A stretch of DNA of 64,000 nucleotides from Christiangramia crocea (GCF_022410465.1 NZ_JAJSON010000030.1:1-64000), one strand, 5' to 3'; shown: positions 26,225 to 36,394, numbered from the stretch's first letter. Numbers and translations are program-made. Notes: generated by a model not told the origin, from the sequence alone.

Positions 26225-26241
26225 AATAATTTATGAATTGT

Positions 26242-26979
26242 TCAATTCTCGCAACTTTGGGTAATATTGGGTGTTTGGTCATTCTTCTTAGAAACATTAT
26301 TTACTTTGAAATCTGTCCATACGTTGTTGTTTGGAGTATTACCATTACAATCTTTTTTCAGACTAACGACCCACCAATATTGTTGGCAGGCTTCTAAATC
26401 TAAAAAAGCATGTTCTGTCTGGCCAGCTGTAGTCCATTCAGTAGTCACACTGCTTTCACCCCACTCATTAACTACAGATTGAGCAAAAGTGAATATTATT
26501 TCGGCGTTTTCCATATCATTGGCAGGCACATATGTAAATGTGTAACTTCCATTATTGTTATCTACATAGCTAAAGCTTTCTTCGCAGTCTGAACAGTTTA
26601 CAACTGTTATAGGAGCAATTTGGGTATGTCCACCTGGTCCCGCTTTATACCTAAAAAAATGAACACCGGGGGTATCCCAGTTCATGGTATAAACTTGTGG
26701 ATTGGAGGTAGTAGCACTTTCCTGCTCAACCTGTTCCCATTCACCATCTTTTAGTTCCTGGATTTGAATATTAGTACCTACGGGAACATTAAAGGTGAAT
26801 GTTGCTTCTTCGCCTACACACACATCTTCACCTGGATATTCAAATTCATTGGCATCAGCAGCAAGAGCGTTTCCTCCCCGCGCATCGGCAGTTACTAGAT
26901 CTTCATTTGAATCATATGATTCTACACTACATCCTGAAAATCCTAAAATTAGGACCATCAGGTAAATTATTTTTTTCAT
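26242..26979 (-). CDS. Lipoprotein with Ig/FN3-like modules, unknown function
   Basis: 245 residues. Lipoprotein signal ending GFSGC (Cys17). The mature part is acidic and rich in Asn, Thr, Trp and aromatic residues. Two beta-sandwich-like modules seem present: about 55-130 (GEEATFTFNVPVGTNIQIQE ... HFFRYKAG) and about 135-230 (NNGSYTFTYVP ... WWVVSLKKDC). Paired Cys (CSDC; C..C near 198 and 211) suggest disulfides. I recognise no family. Surface adhesion or substrate binding is only a guess. Low gene density around it suggests an accessory gene. Confidence 0.6.
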   Translation of the reverse strand: MKKIIYLMVLILGFSGCSVESYDSNEDLVTADARGGNALAADANEFEYPGEDVCVGEEATFTFNVPVGTNIQIQELKDGEWEQVEQESATTSNPQVYTMNWDTPGVHFFRYKAGPGGHTQIAPITVVNCSDCEESFSYVDNNNGSYTFTYVPANDMENAEIIFTFAQSVVNEWGESSVTTEWTTAGQTEHAFLDLEACQQYWWVVSLKKDCNGNTPNNNVWTDFKVNNVSKKNDQTPNITQSCEN

Positions 26980-27117
26980 AATCGGTTAGTAATTAAAAAA
27001 TTAAGGACTATGAATGTACAGAAATGGGGGATATCCCGTATTTTTTGTACTATCTTTTCGATGTAAGAATTAAAATAATCGCTGTAGGACTTAGATTACT
27101 GTTCTTTAGTTGGTTAT

Positions 27118-29217
27118 CTAGCTGATGTAATTCCAGATAGTCTTGTTCTTTACAAGACGGGAATAGGCATTTTTGATCATTAGATTCTTTTCCAGAGATA
27201 AGTTAGGATCCTCTTTGAGGATCTTTGAAGCGTAAAATCTTGCTGATTTAAGGATGGAATTATCTTTCACTATATCTGCGATCTTGAGATTAAGAACACC
27301 ACTTTGCTGTGTGCCCATCAGATCACCGGGACCTCTTAATTTAAGATCTACTTCCGCGATCTCAAAACCGTCATTCGTAGAGGTCATGGTTTCCAGCCTA
27401 GTTTTGCTATCTGAAGAAAGTTTATGGCTGGTCATAAGGATACAATAACTCTGGTCGGCACCACGACCAACTCTACCTCTTAACTGGTGTAACTGCGATA
27501 GTCCGAATCTTTCAGCACTTTCAATTATCATTACGCTGGCGTTTGGAACATTGACACCTACTTCTATAACGGTTGTGGCTACCATGATCTGCGTCTCTGC
27601 CCTTACAAACCTGTCCATTTCATAGTCCTTGTCTGCCGGTTTCATTTGTCCGTGTACAATGGAGATCTGAAAATCGGGAAATTCCCGCGCGATACTTTCA
27701 TATCCATCCATCAGATCTTTATAATCCATTTTTTCAGATTCCTGAATAAGAGGGTATACTATATAGACCTGTCTGCCTTTTTGAATTTCTTCCCTGATAA
27801 ATCTGAAGACCTTTAACCGGTTGCTGTCAAACCTGTGAACGGTTTTAACCGGTTTTCTTCCCGGAGGAAGTTCATCTATTACCGAAATATCCAGGTCTCC
27901 ATACAGGCTCATGGCAAGGGTTCTTGGGATTGGAGTGGCTGTCATTACAAGGACGTGGGGCGGCATCTCGTTTTTCTTCCACAACTTTGCCCGCTGAGCG
28001 ACTCCAAATCTATGTTGCTCGTCAATAATCGCCAGCCCCAGGTTTTTAAATTTCACCTTATCTTCGAGTAAGGCGTGAGTCCCGATTAAAATATCGATCT
28101 CAGCATTTTCCAGTTGTTCATGGATATCCTTTCTTTCCGCATTTTTTGTAGAACCGGTTAATAGGCGGATGTTAACACCCAATCCCTGGCAAAGCTCTTT
28201 TAGTCCGTTATAATGCTGAACGGAAAGTATCTCGGTTGGCGCCATAAGACAGGCCTGAAAACTGTTGTCCAGGGCGATGAACATGGACATTAGCGCAACG
28301 ATGGTCTTCCCGGAGCCCACATCTCCCTGAAGCAGTCGATTCATTTGTGCACCGCTGCCCATATCACTCCTTATCTCCTTTATCACTCTCTTTTGAGCTT
28401 CGGTAAGATCGAAAGGCAGGTGCTCCTGGTAAAAATTATTAAAGTTGGCTCCTATCTTGTCAAAATTGAAACCTTTTATCTTTTGCTTATGAAGCATATT
28501 CCTTCTCAACAACTGAAGCTGAATGAAGAAGAGTTCCTCAAATTTCAGTCTGAACTGTGCCCTGGCCAGCAATTCCTGGCTTTTAGGAAAATGAATATTG
28601 AAAAGGGCTTCAGATTTCGGGATCAGTTTAAGTTCAGTGATCAGGTCGTTATTAAGGCTTTCAATAAATTTTAATCCTGTTTGCCGGAGCAATTCCTGCA
28701 TCAGCTTCATGATCACACGGTTGGTAATTCCTTTTTTAGCCAGCATTTCAGTAGACGGGTAAATAGGTTGCATGGCAGTTCGAAGGTTCTTTTTATAGTC
28801 GGCTACCAGCTCCATTTCGGGATGAGGCATGCTGAACATTCCATTGAACCAATTGGTCTTCCCGAAGATCACATAGGCAGTGTTAAGTTTGAGGTTTTCG
28901 CGAATCCATTTGTGTCCACGAAACCAGACTAGTTCCATTCTGCCTGTATCATCTACAAAATCGGCTACAAGACGTTTTCCTCGTTTCTGCTCCACCATTT
29001 TGATATGTACAATCTTGCCGACTACCTGAACTTCCGATGAATTTCTCTGGAGTTGAGAGATCTTGTAAAACCCGGTTTTGTCTATATAACGGTTGGGAAA
29101 GAAATTAACAAGGTCTCTGTAAGTTGCAATATTTAACTCCTTCTTGAGCAACTCAGCCCTGTTAGGACCAACTCCTTTCAAATACTCAATAGGGGTTTGC
29201 AACAGATTTTGCATCAT
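27118..29217 (-). CDS. recG: ATP-dependent DNA helicase RecG
   Basis: 699 residues, full length. An N-terminal wedge/OB domain (about 10-160: TPIEYLKGVGPNRAELLKKE) precedes the two helicase domains. These show Walker A GDVGSGKT, DEQH box, TATPIPRTLAMS and motif VI QLRGRVGRG. The C-terminal TRG region includes GPGDLMGTQQSG. It remodels stalled replication forks and Holliday junctions. ATG ATG at 29217/29214 leaves a 3-base uncertainty. Divergent from the M1 aminopeptidase gene. Confidence 0.97.
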   Translation of the reverse strand: MMQNLLQTPIEYLKGVGPNRAELLKKELNIATYRDLVNFFPNRYIDKTGFYKISQLQRNSSEVQVVGKIVHIKMVEQKRGKRLVADFVDDTGRMELVWFRGHKWIRENLKLNTAYVIFGKTNWFNGMFSMPHPEMELVADYKKNLRTAMQPIYPSTEMLAKKGITNRVIMKLMQELLRQTGLKFIESLNNDLITELKLIPKSEALFNIHFPKSQELLARAQFRLKFEELFFIQLQLLRRNMLHKQKIKGFNFDKIGANFNNFYQEHLPFDLTEAQKRVIKEIRSDMGSGAQMNRLLQGDVGSGKTIVALMSMFIALDNSFQACLMAPTEILSVQHYNGLKELCQGLGVNIRLLTGSTKNAERKDIHEQLENAEIDILIGTHALLEDKVKFKNLGLAIIDEQHRFGVAQRAKLWKKNEMPPHVLVMTATPIPRTLAMSLYGDLDISVIDELPPGRKPVKTVHRFDSNRLKVFRFIREEIQKGRQVYIVYPLIQESEKMDYKDLMDGYESIAREFPDFQISIVHGQMKPADKDYEMDRFVRAETQIMVATTVIEVGVNVPNASVMIIESAERFGLSQLHQLRGRVGRGADQSYCILMTSHKLSSDSKTRLETMTSTNDGFEIAEVDLKLRGPGDLMGTQQSGVLNLKIADIVKDNSILKSARFYASKILKEDPNLSLEKNLMIKNAYSRLVKNKTIWNYIS

Positions 29218-29343
29218 AAAAACGAAGATATTAAAACCGATTTATTTCTTAAGCTTCCATTTTGAGAATAGCTGTTTTAAAACGTAAAATTTATGGATTG
29301 AAGTGTCCTTTTTGTATTTTGCAGAAGTTATCTTCAGGATTAC

Positions 29344-31458
29344 ATGCGAAAAATTATAACTTTTCTGATCATTTTCTACTCAGGTGTTCTGATTGCTCAG
29401 GAAAAACAGATTTCCCAAACCAAATATTTCGATTTTATCAAAGTTGAAGCTAATGTGAGAATACTGCCTCTTACAAAAGAAGTGAAAGGTAAAGTTATCT
29501 ATAGTTTTGAGATTTTAAGACAGACCGATACGCTTTTTATAGACGGAAGAAAGATGCAGTTTAGAGAGCTTATGCTTAATAGTGAACCGGTTGAATTCTT
29601 TAGCGATACCGGGGGGCTTTATGTGGTTGCAGATTTTCTTCCCTCTAAAAATAATCAGCTTGAATTAAAGTACGAGACCAATCCTCAATCGGGAATGTAC
29701 TTCATAAACTGGGAGTTTCCTGATATAGAGGAAACCGAAAAACAGGTCTGGACACAGGGCCAGGGAAAATATACTTCCACGTGGTTGCCAAGTTTTGACG
29801 ATATGGAGGAGAAAGCGGAATTCGATCTAAGCTTTGAATTTCCTTCCGGCTATGAACTAATTTCCAACGGGGTTCTGAAAAATACCGTACCTCTGAACGA
29901 CTCATTAACCCTGTGGGAGTATGATATGGATCAACCTATGAGTAGTTATCTGGTGGGCATGGCTGCGGGAAAATATACTTCTAACGATCTGGTTGCCGAA
30001 ACGGGTGATAAGATTCAGCTTTTTTACAGGCCTAAAGATTCCTTACTGTTTGAACCTACCTACAGGCATTCTGTGAAGATCTTTGATTTCCTTGAAAAAG
30101 AGATTGGTGTTCCCTATCCATGGAAGAATTACAAACAGGTGCCGGTTTTGGATTTTCTTTATGCCGGGATGGAAAATACCGGAACCACGATTTTTTCACG
30201 GTCTCTTATGACCGATTCCACGGGTTATAAAGACAGGAATTATGTGAATGTGAATGCTCATGAACTGGCACACCAGTGGTTTGGTAATCTGATTACAGAA
30301 AAGAATGGGAAACATCACTGGCTGCATGAAGGCTTTGCTACTTATTATGCCCTACTGGCCGAAAAGGAGATCTTTGGGGAAGATTATTACTATTGGAAAC
30401 TATTTGAAACTGCCGAAAAACTCAAAGAACTTAGTGATTCGGGAAAAGGGGAGGCACTTCTCAATCCAAAGGCAACTTCCCTTACTTTTTATCAGAAAGG
30501 AGCCTGGGTGCTGCATATACTTAGGGATAAAATTGGCGATGACGCATTCCGGAAAGGAATGAAAAAATATCTGGAACTTTACAGTTTTAAAAATGTTGAG
30601 ACCAGTAACTTCATTGCTGAAATGGAACTGGCATCAGGAATGGACCTGAATGAATTCGTTAAGGACTGGCTGGAGCAATCAGCCTTTAAAGCTACAGAAG
30701 CGCTTGAGTCACTGAAAAAATCAGATTTCATTATAGATTATCTTTCCGTTGCAGCCTTAAGGGAGACCCCACTCGATCAGAAATATGAGATGCTGGAGCA
30801 GGCTCTTCAGTTTCCAGTGAACGATTATATTGGCCAGGAAGTGGTGCTTCAGCTCGCGGGTTTGGAAACGGATCTCGCAAATCAGCTATATAAAAAGGCC
30901 TTTGAGACCAACAATGTTTTTGTAAGGCAGGCCATAGCTATGAGCATGGAAAGGATTCCACAGGGACTAAAGAACGATTTTGAATCTCTTTTGAAGGACG
31001 ATTCGTATCTCACCAAAGAAGGGGCTTTATATAAACTATGGGAGCAATTTCCGCAGGAAAGAGCAGATTATTTGGAGCAAACAAGTAAACTAATTGGTTT
31101 TTATGACAAGAATATCAGGATGCTCTGGCTTACATTGAATCTTGTGACCCCTGAGTTTGAGCCTGAAAAAACGAATTCGTATTTTGATGAACTTGTCGGG
31201 TATACAACGCCCTGGAGACCGTTCCAGGTTAGGGAAAATGCTTTCGGTTACTTATATCAAATTGGAGCTTTTAACCGGGAAAGTCTTGAAAGCCTTATAA
31301 AAGGAACTCATCACCACACCTATAGCTTTAGAAATTTCTGCAGGCAATTACTTACGGAGTTGCTGGCAAATGAACAATACAGGAAGGAACTAACCGAGCT
31401 TTCACAGGCTATGTCTGAAAAGGAAACGGTATTTCTGAGATCAAAAATTAACGGATAA
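29344..31458 (+). CDS. M1 family aminopeptidase, secreted
   Basis: 704 residues with a signal peptide (about 1-18, GVLIAQ). Substrate-recognition motif AGMENTGT, zinc site H306-E-L-A-H310 plus E329 (LHEGFATYY), and a Tyr-containing FYQKGAWVLH segment later. A C-terminal helical domain, as in ERAP-like M1 enzymes, fills residues about 470-704. It removes N-terminal residues from peptides in the periplasm. The stop is one base before the first patatin gene, so the three genes 29344-33285 form an operon. Confidence 0.9.
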   Translation: MRKIITFLIIFYSGVLIAQEKQISQTKYFDFIKVEANVRILPLTKEVKGKVIYSFEILRQTDTLFIDGRKMQFRELMLNSEPVEFFSDTGGLYVVADFLPSKNNQLELKYETNPQSGMYFINWEFPDIEETEKQVWTQGQGKYTSTWLPSFDDMEEKAEFDLSFEFPSGYELISNGVLKNTVPLNDSLTLWEYDMDQPMSSYLVGMAAGKYTSNDLVAETGDKIQLFYRPKDSLLFEPTYRHSVKIFDFLEKEIGVPYPWKNYKQVPVLDFLYAGMENTGTTIFSRSLMTDSTGYKDRNYVNVNAHELAHQWFGNLITEKNGKHHWLHEGFATYYALLAEKEIFGEDYYYWKLFETAEKLKELSDSGKGEALLNPKATSLTFYQKGAWVLHILRDKIGDDAFRKGMKKYLELYSFKNVETSNFIAEMELASGMDLNEFVKDWLEQSAFKATEALESLKKSDFIIDYLSVAALRETPLDQKYEMLEQALQFPVNDYIGQEVVLQLAGLETDLANQLYKKAFETNNVFVRQAIAMSMERIPQGLKNDFESLLKDDSYLTKEGALYKLWEQFPQERADYLEQTSKLIGFYDKNIRMLWLTLNLVTPEFEPEKTNSYFDELVGYTTPWRPFQVRENAFGYLYQIGAFNRESLESLIKGTHHHTYSFRNFCRQLLTELLANEQYRKELTELSQAMSEKETVFLRSKING

Positions 31459-31459
31459 T

Positions 31460-32362
31460 ATGCGTGCGCTGGTCATTTCTGGTGGGGGCAGCAAAGGGGC
31501 ATTTGCCGGCGGAGTTGCCCAATATCTTACGGAGGTACTGAAAAGGGATTACGATCTTTTTATCGGAACCTCTACAGGGAGTCTTTTGATCTCTCATATG
31601 GCTTTGCATAAAGCTGAAAAAGTGAAAAAGGTATTCACCTCAGTAGATCAGTCCAGCATTTTCAGCAGTCGGCCATTTCTAATTACCAAAAAGCACGGTC
31701 ATGAGAATATAACTATAAATCACTTTAATGTGCTGTTCAATTTCCTAAAGGGCCGAAAGACCTTTGGCGATAGTTTTAATCTAAAAAAACTGTTGAAGAG
31801 GACATTGACAAGGCAGGAATTCGAAGAGCTTAAAGCCAGCCCTAAAGATATAGTTGTTACAGTTTCAAATCTTTCTCTAAATGATGTGGAATATAAATCG
31901 ATAAAAGATTACGATTATGAAGATTTTATCGAGTGGATATGGATATCCTGTAATTATACCCCGTTTATGAGCCTGGTAAAAAAGAATGGTTGTGAGTATG
32001 CAGATGGAGGTCTGGGTTCGATGGTGCCTATTGAAGAGGCTATAAAAAGAGGAGCCACCGAGGTGGATGCGATCATTTTGAAAACGGAAGTTACTTATTT
32101 TAACAGGCTTCCTTCTAAAAATGTTTTTTCATTAATCACCAATCTCTTCGCTTTTATGCTGGATCGCATTGAACGGCAGAACATTGAAATAGGAAAATTC
32201 TCCGCTACCCATCACAACGCGATACTTAATTTCTATTATACGCCTACTGTATTGACTACCAATTCACTTATTTTTGATGAAGAGAAAATGAAGCTATGGT
32301 GGGAGAGTGGCTTCGAATTTGCAAAGCATAAGAATAAAGAGTTAGACCAAATAGAACCCTAA
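31460..32362 (+). CDS. Patatin-like phospholipase (copy 1)
   Basis: 300 residues, no signal peptide. Oxyanion-hole motif GGGSKGAFAGG (8-18), nucleophile Ser38 in GTSTGS, and catalytic Asp182 in EYADGGLG: the full patatin Ser-Asp dyad. It would hydrolyse acyl esters of phospholipids or neutral lipids in the cytoplasm or at the membrane. It begins one base after the aminopeptidase stop and overlaps the next paralogue by one base (TAATG). Confidence 0.88.
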   Translation: MRALVISGGGSKGAFAGGVAQYLTEVLKRDYDLFIGTSTGSLLISHMALHKAEKVKKVFTSVDQSSIFSSRPFLITKKHGHENITINHFNVLFNFLKGRKTFGDSFNLKKLLKRTLTRQEFEELKASPKDIVVTVSNLSLNDVEYKSIKDYDYEDFIEWIWISCNYTPFMSLVKKNGCEYADGGLGSMVPIEEAIKRGATEVDAIILKTEVTYFNRLPSKNVFSLITNLFAFMLDRIERQNIEIGKFSATHHNAILNFYYTPTVLTTNSLIFDEEKMKLWWESGFEFAKHKNKELDQIEP

Positions 32363-33285
32363 TGCGAGCACTGGTAATATCTGGAGGAGGTAGTAAAGGA
32401 GCATTTGCCGGGGGCGTGGCTCAGTATCTAATCCAGGAAAAAAAGAGAGATTATGATCTGTTTCTGGGAACTTCTACAGGGAGTCTCCTAATTCCGCATC
32501 TTGCCGCAGGGAATATTCAGAAGATTTATGATATCTATACAAATGTTACCCAACGTAAGATTTTCAGCATCAATCCATTCATTGTAAAGAAAAAAGAGGG
32601 ACGGGAATATGTTACCATCAATTACCTGAACACGATCTGGCAGTTCCTAAGGCAGCGACGCACCTTTGGGGAAAGTAAAGCTCTGAGGCGTAATATCAGG
32701 AAGAATTTTTCTCATAAGGATTTTACAGAACTTCGAAACAAGGTGACAGACGTTGTGGTAACGGTCTCAAATCTTTCAAAGAACAGGGTCGAATACAAAT
32801 CTATTCACGAATTTGAGTATGACGATTTCTGTGACTGGATCTGGATAAGCTGTAATTATATCCCGTTTATGAGCCTTGCTCAAAAGGATGGGTTTGAGTA
32901 TGCTGATGGTGGCCTGGGCTGCGTAGTTCCAATAAGGGAAGCTATAAAAAGAGGTGCAACCGAAGTAGATGCGATTATCCTGGAGGCCGAAAATATGGAG
33001 TATAATAAGATCCTTGGAAAGAACCCTTTTTCATTGATGGTCAATCTTTTTGGTTTTTTACTGGACCAAGTGGAATATCATGATATTGTTGAAGGAAAGC
33101 TTGCGGCGATGAACAAAAAAGTTAAGCTTAATATTTATTATACGCCTACCAGACTTACCGAGAACTCCCTTGTCTTTGATAAAAAAGCCATGACGCAGTG
33201 GTGGCAGCAGGGCTATGAGTATGCTGAAAAGAGGGAGCTGGAAAGAAAGGCTGAAAAGTCTTCTTGGTTTAGATTAGGCTTCTAA
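32362..33285 (+). CDS. Patatin-like phospholipase (copy 2)
   Basis: 307 residues, a paralogue of the preceding gene along its whole length. The first 23 residues are identical (MRALVISGGGSKG...), and the nucleophile Ser38 (GTSTGS) and the DGG Asp are retained. Differences concentrate in the middle helices and the C-terminus, which ends in a basic tail (RELERKAEKSSWFRLGF). Both copies look catalytically intact. The last 17 bases overlap the convergent gene at 33269. Confidence 0.88.
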   Translation: MRALVISGGGSKGAFAGGVAQYLIQEKKRDYDLFLGTSTGSLLIPHLAAGNIQKIYDIYTNVTQRKIFSINPFIVKKKEGREYVTINYLNTIWQFLRQRRTFGESKALRRNIRKNFSHKDFTELRNKVTDVVVTVSNLSKNRVEYKSIHEFEYDDFCDWIWISCNYIPFMSLAQKDGFEYADGGLGCVVPIREAIKRGATEVDAIILEAENMEYNKILGKNPFSLMVNLFGFLLDQVEYHDIVEGKLAAMNKKVKLNIYYTPTRLTENSLVFDKKAMTQWWQQGYEYAEKRELERKAEKSSWFRLGF

Positions 33286-33790
33286 CTTCCTTTTTAATGT
33301 AAGAAAGGCCAGCATCAGTCGGTGCCTGCTTGTCCATCAGGCTTTTTAAGATCACTTCCCGTAATTGATCCGGACTGCTGATATTCTCCCTGGAAGATGC
33401 CTTTCTAATTAAAGAAATGGTTGCATTTTTTGAAGTCTTTACATAATCCCAGCATTCATTGCTTACATAGATTTGCTGTGCGAGGTTATGTTCAAATTCC
33501 TGCTCTATGGTTCCTATTAGCAGGCTTGCATACAAATGAGGATCTTCAGAATTAGCCTTGACCCTGAAAAGGATCTTACCCGGAGAAATTCTTTCCAGAA
33601 AAAGGGCAAGACGTTCATATGCCTGCAGCCTGATGGGCAAGGATGTTTTCCTGTTCTCCCTAAGCATCAGGAATCTTCTGCGATTCTCTTCATTCTTGGA
33701 ATAGGTGTGGAAAAAGTAGAAAGCCACCAATCCTACAACAATTGAAGGCAAAATGGCATATAAAAAATTTAGAATATCTGTCTCGTTCAT
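33269..33790 (-). CDS. Single-pass membrane protein, flavobacterial, unknown function
   Basis: 173 residues. One N-terminal TM helix (about 8-28, FLYAILPSIVVGLVAFYFF) is followed by a charged helix (ENRRRFLMLRENRKTSLPIR) and a helical cytoplasmic domain with LQAYERLALFLERISP, EFEHNLAQQIYVS and CWDYVKTSKNATISLI. It looks like a conserved Bacteroidota-only family, but I cannot name it with confidence. Its 3' end overlaps patatin copy 2 by 17 bases. Confidence 0.7.
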   Translation of the reverse strand: MNETDILNFLYAILPSIVVGLVAFYFFHTYSKNEENRRRFLMLRENRKTSLPIRLQAYERLALFLERISPGKILFRVKANSEDPHLYASLLIGTIEQEFEHNLAQQIYVSNECWDYVKTSKNATISLIRKASSRENISSPDQLREVILKSLMDKQAPTDAGLSYIKKEVRSLI

Positions 33791-33834
33791 AAATGAATAC
33801 TTTGACGCTATCTATTTAAAAGATTTCAAGTTAA

Positions 33835-35118
33835 TTAAGAATCCTCGTTTAAATAATCAAGGGTTAACTGGGTCATGGTTTTTACACCAAGTAAAAGTCC
33901 CCTCTCATCGATAAAGAAATCTGGTGTATGGTGTGGGGCAGGATTTTCTACCCCGGGTGTTTTACCTCCAAGAAAGAAATAGAGTCCTGGAACTTCTTTA
34001 GCGAAAAAGGAAAAATCTTCTGCTCCTGTAACTGCTTTAATTAACTTTACATTTTCTTTCCCTGCAACTTTTTCAAACGTAGGAAGCATTTGAGCTGTTA
34101 ACTCAGGATCATTATAGGTAATTGGATAACCTTCAGCAATACTGATCTCTGCTTCTGCGCGATATACGGCTGCAAGTGCCGGAACCATCTCCTTCATTCT
34201 CCGGTTTATCATTTTTTGCATATCTACATTCAGGGTCCTTAGAGTACCAATGATAGTAGCTTCTTCAGGAATTATATTGCTTCTCACTCCGCTTTCTATT
34301 TTCCCGATGGAAAGAACTGCAGCTTCTTCAGTAAGTTTGGATTCTCTGGAGATGATCGTCTGTAAACCATCAATGATTTTCACCGCTGCCATGATAGGGT
34401 CTATCCCGGTCCAGGGTGTAGACCCATGACTTTGCTTTCCTTTTATCTTGATCTCAAAACTTTGAGAAGCAGCCATGATGCCTTCAGGCTTATAAGCAAT
34501 AGTGTTTATGTCTTGATCTGCAGAAATATGCAATCCAAAAATTGCATCAACATCAGGATTTTTAAGCACATTTTCTTTTACCATTAATTCAGCGCCCCCT
34601 TCCTCTCCAGGAGGAGCTCCTTCTTCGGCGGGTTGAAAAATGAATTTTACAGTTCCTGGAAAGTCATTGTTTTTAGCCAGGATTTCGGCAACTCCCATTA
34701 AAATGGCAATATGGGTATCATGCCCGCAAGCATGCATAACAGGTACTTCTTCACCTCGAAATTCGCTGGTAGCTTCAGATTTAAATGGAACATCAGTCCG
34801 TTCCTTTACCGGAAGCCCATCAATATCTGCTCTAAGTCCAACTACTTTACCCGGCCGGTTACCTTCAAGGATACCGATGACACCGGTCTTTGCGACGCCT
34901 GTTTGAACTTTTATTCCTAAAGATTTAAGGTGGGATGCGATTTTTTCTGCAGTTTCAAATTCACGGTTCCCTAATTCGGGATGTTGATGAAAATCACGTC
35001 GCCATTCAATTACTCTGGGTTCAATTTCCTTAATTTCTTCGTTTAAAGATGACTGAGCCTTAACGAAACCTGAAGCCAGAAGGATTAATCCTAAGAATAA
35101 GATTTTTTTTATGTGCAT
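33835..35118 (-). CDS. M20 amidohydrolase, secreted (copy 2)
   Basis: 427 residues. Signal peptide 1-21 (GFVKAQ), then the M20D pattern: RRDFHQHPELGNREFETA, LRADIDGLPV, metal site HACGHDTH, PAEEGAPPGEEGGAELM, FGLHIS, and GAEDFSFFAKEVPG near the C-terminus. The family cleaves N-acyl amino acids, hippurate or indole-acetyl-amino acids. It lies 4 bases after a close paralogue and is co-transcribed with it. Probably periplasmic. Confidence 0.88.
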   Translation of the reverse strand: MHIKKILFLGLILLASGFVKAQSSLNEEIKEIEPRVIEWRRDFHQHPELGNREFETAEKIASHLKSLGIKVQTGVAKTGVIGILEGNRPGKVVGLRADIDGLPVKERTDVPFKSEATSEFRGEEVPVMHACGHDTHIAILMGVAEILAKNNDFPGTVKFIFQPAEEGAPPGEEGGAELMVKENVLKNPDVDAIFGLHISADQDINTIAYKPEGIMAASQSFEIKIKGKQSHGSTPWTGIDPIMAAVKIIDGLQTIISRESKLTEEAAVLSIGKIESGVRSNIIPEEATIIGTLRTLNVDMQKMINRRMKEMVPALAAVYRAEAEISIAEGYPITYNDPELTAQMLPTFEKVAGKENVKLIKAVTGAEDFSFFAKEVPGLYFFLGGKTPGVENPAPHHTPDFFIDERGLLLGVKTMTQLTLDYLNEDS

Positions 35119-35122
35119 AAAA

Positions 35123-36394
35123 TTAATTATTTAAGTAATCAAGAGCTAACTGGGTCATGGTTTTTACACCAAGTAAAAGTCCGCTTTCATCTATATAGAA
35201 GTCAGGTGTATGGTGCCTTGTAGGTTCTCCGTTTACAGGCATTCCGCCCAGGAAAAAGTACAGACCGGGAACCTCTTCCTGAAAGAAGGAGAAGTCTTCC
35301 CCTCCGGTAGTAGCTTTCATAAGTTTCACGTTCTCTTCCCCGGCAACTTTTTTGAGCGTGGGAACCATCTTTTCAGTTAATTCCGGATCGTTGAAGGTTA
35401 TAGCCGTATTATTCTGAATTTCAATAGTAGCTTCGCCACCGTAGGCTTCAGCAATGGCTGGTACAAGTTCCCGCATTCTCTGTAAGATAAGTTTCTTGCT
35501 TTCCGGGTCCAGGGTTCTTACCGTCCCGATCATTTCTGCAGATTCCGGAATTATGTTGAATCTTACCCCGCTGGTGATTTTTCCAACAGTGATCACAGAA
35601 GCCGATTCGGTTAGTTCAGCATTCCTGCTTACTATGGTCTGAAGTCCGTCAATGATTTTAGCAGATATCAGAATAGGATCAACGCCACTCCAGGGAGCAG
35701 AGCCATGGGCTTGTTTTCCTTTTACATTGATGACGAATCTTTCAACGGCAGCCATGGTGCCTTCAGGTTTGTATTTTATGGTTCCTACAGGTGTCGCTGC
35801 GTTAATGTGCAAGCCAAAGATCGCATCCACATCAGGATTTTTAAGTACACCTTCCTCGATCATTAGTGAGGCTCCCCCTTTTTCACCCGGAGGCGGACCT
35901 TCTTCAGCAGGCTGAAAAATAAATTTTACCGTTCCGTTGATTTTATCCTTGTGTTCCGAAAGTATTTCGGCCACTCCCATCAGAATTGCTGTGTGAGTAT
36001 CATGTCCGCAAGCGTGCATAACCCCGGTTTTAGCACCTAGAAATTCAGTAGTAACTTCAGATTTAAAAGGAAGATCATTATTTTCTGTTACAGGCAGTGC
36101 ATCTATATCTGCCCTTAGCGCTACCGTTTTCCCTGGGTTTGTGCCTTTAAGAATCCCCACCACTCCCGTTTTGGCTATTCCTGTCTGGGTTTCGATACCC
36201 AGCGATTCTAAGTGAGCCGCGATCTTCTCTGCCGTCTTGAACTCACGGTTCGAAAGTTCCGGGTTTTCATGAATATCCCTTCGCCATTCTATCACTTTAT
36301 CTTCAATGTTCTCAAAATCATCTGTGGGGATCCAGGTTTGAGCCGAAAGTAATCCACTGAATAAAATTGAGGCTGTCAGTAAAATTTTTTTCAT
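35123..36394 (-). CDS. M20 amidohydrolase, secreted (copy 1)
   Basis: 423 residues, strongly similar to the downstream gene over the full length. Signal peptide 1-18 (GLLSAQ), RRDIHENPELSNREF, metal site HACGHDTH, PAEEGPPPGEKGGA and GGEDFSFFQEEVPG. All metal-ligand motifs are intact in both copies, so this is a tandem duplication with two probably active enzymes. It follows the DsrE-family gene by 3 bases. Confidence 0.88.
   Translation of the reverse strand: MKKILLTASILFSGLLSAQTWIPTDDFENIEDKVIEWRRDIHENPELSNREFKTAEKIAAHLESLGIETQTGIAKTGVVGILKGTNPGKTVALRADIDALPVTENNDLPFKSEVTTEFLGAKTGVMHACGHDTHTAILMGVAEILSEHKDKINGTVKFIFQPAEEGPPPGEKGGASLMIEEGVLKNPDVDAIFGLHINAATPVGTIKYKPEGTMAAVERFVINVKGKQAHGSAPWSGVDPILISAKIIDGLQTIVSRNAELTESASVITVGKITSGVRFNIIPESAEMIGTVRTLDPESKKLILQRMRELVPAIAEAYGGEATIEIQNNTAITFNDPELTEKMVPTLKKVAGEENVKLMKATTGGEDFSFFQEEVPGLYFFLGGMPVNGEPTRHHTPDFYIDESGLLLGVKTMTQLALDYLNN

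Noticed and set aside
31460-33285. Patatin-like genes as CapV-type effectors of a CBASS defence system
   Set aside because: No cyclic-nucleotide synthase (CD-NTase), ubiquitin-like or HORMA genes are nearby; the neighbours are an aminopeptidase and a small membrane protein.
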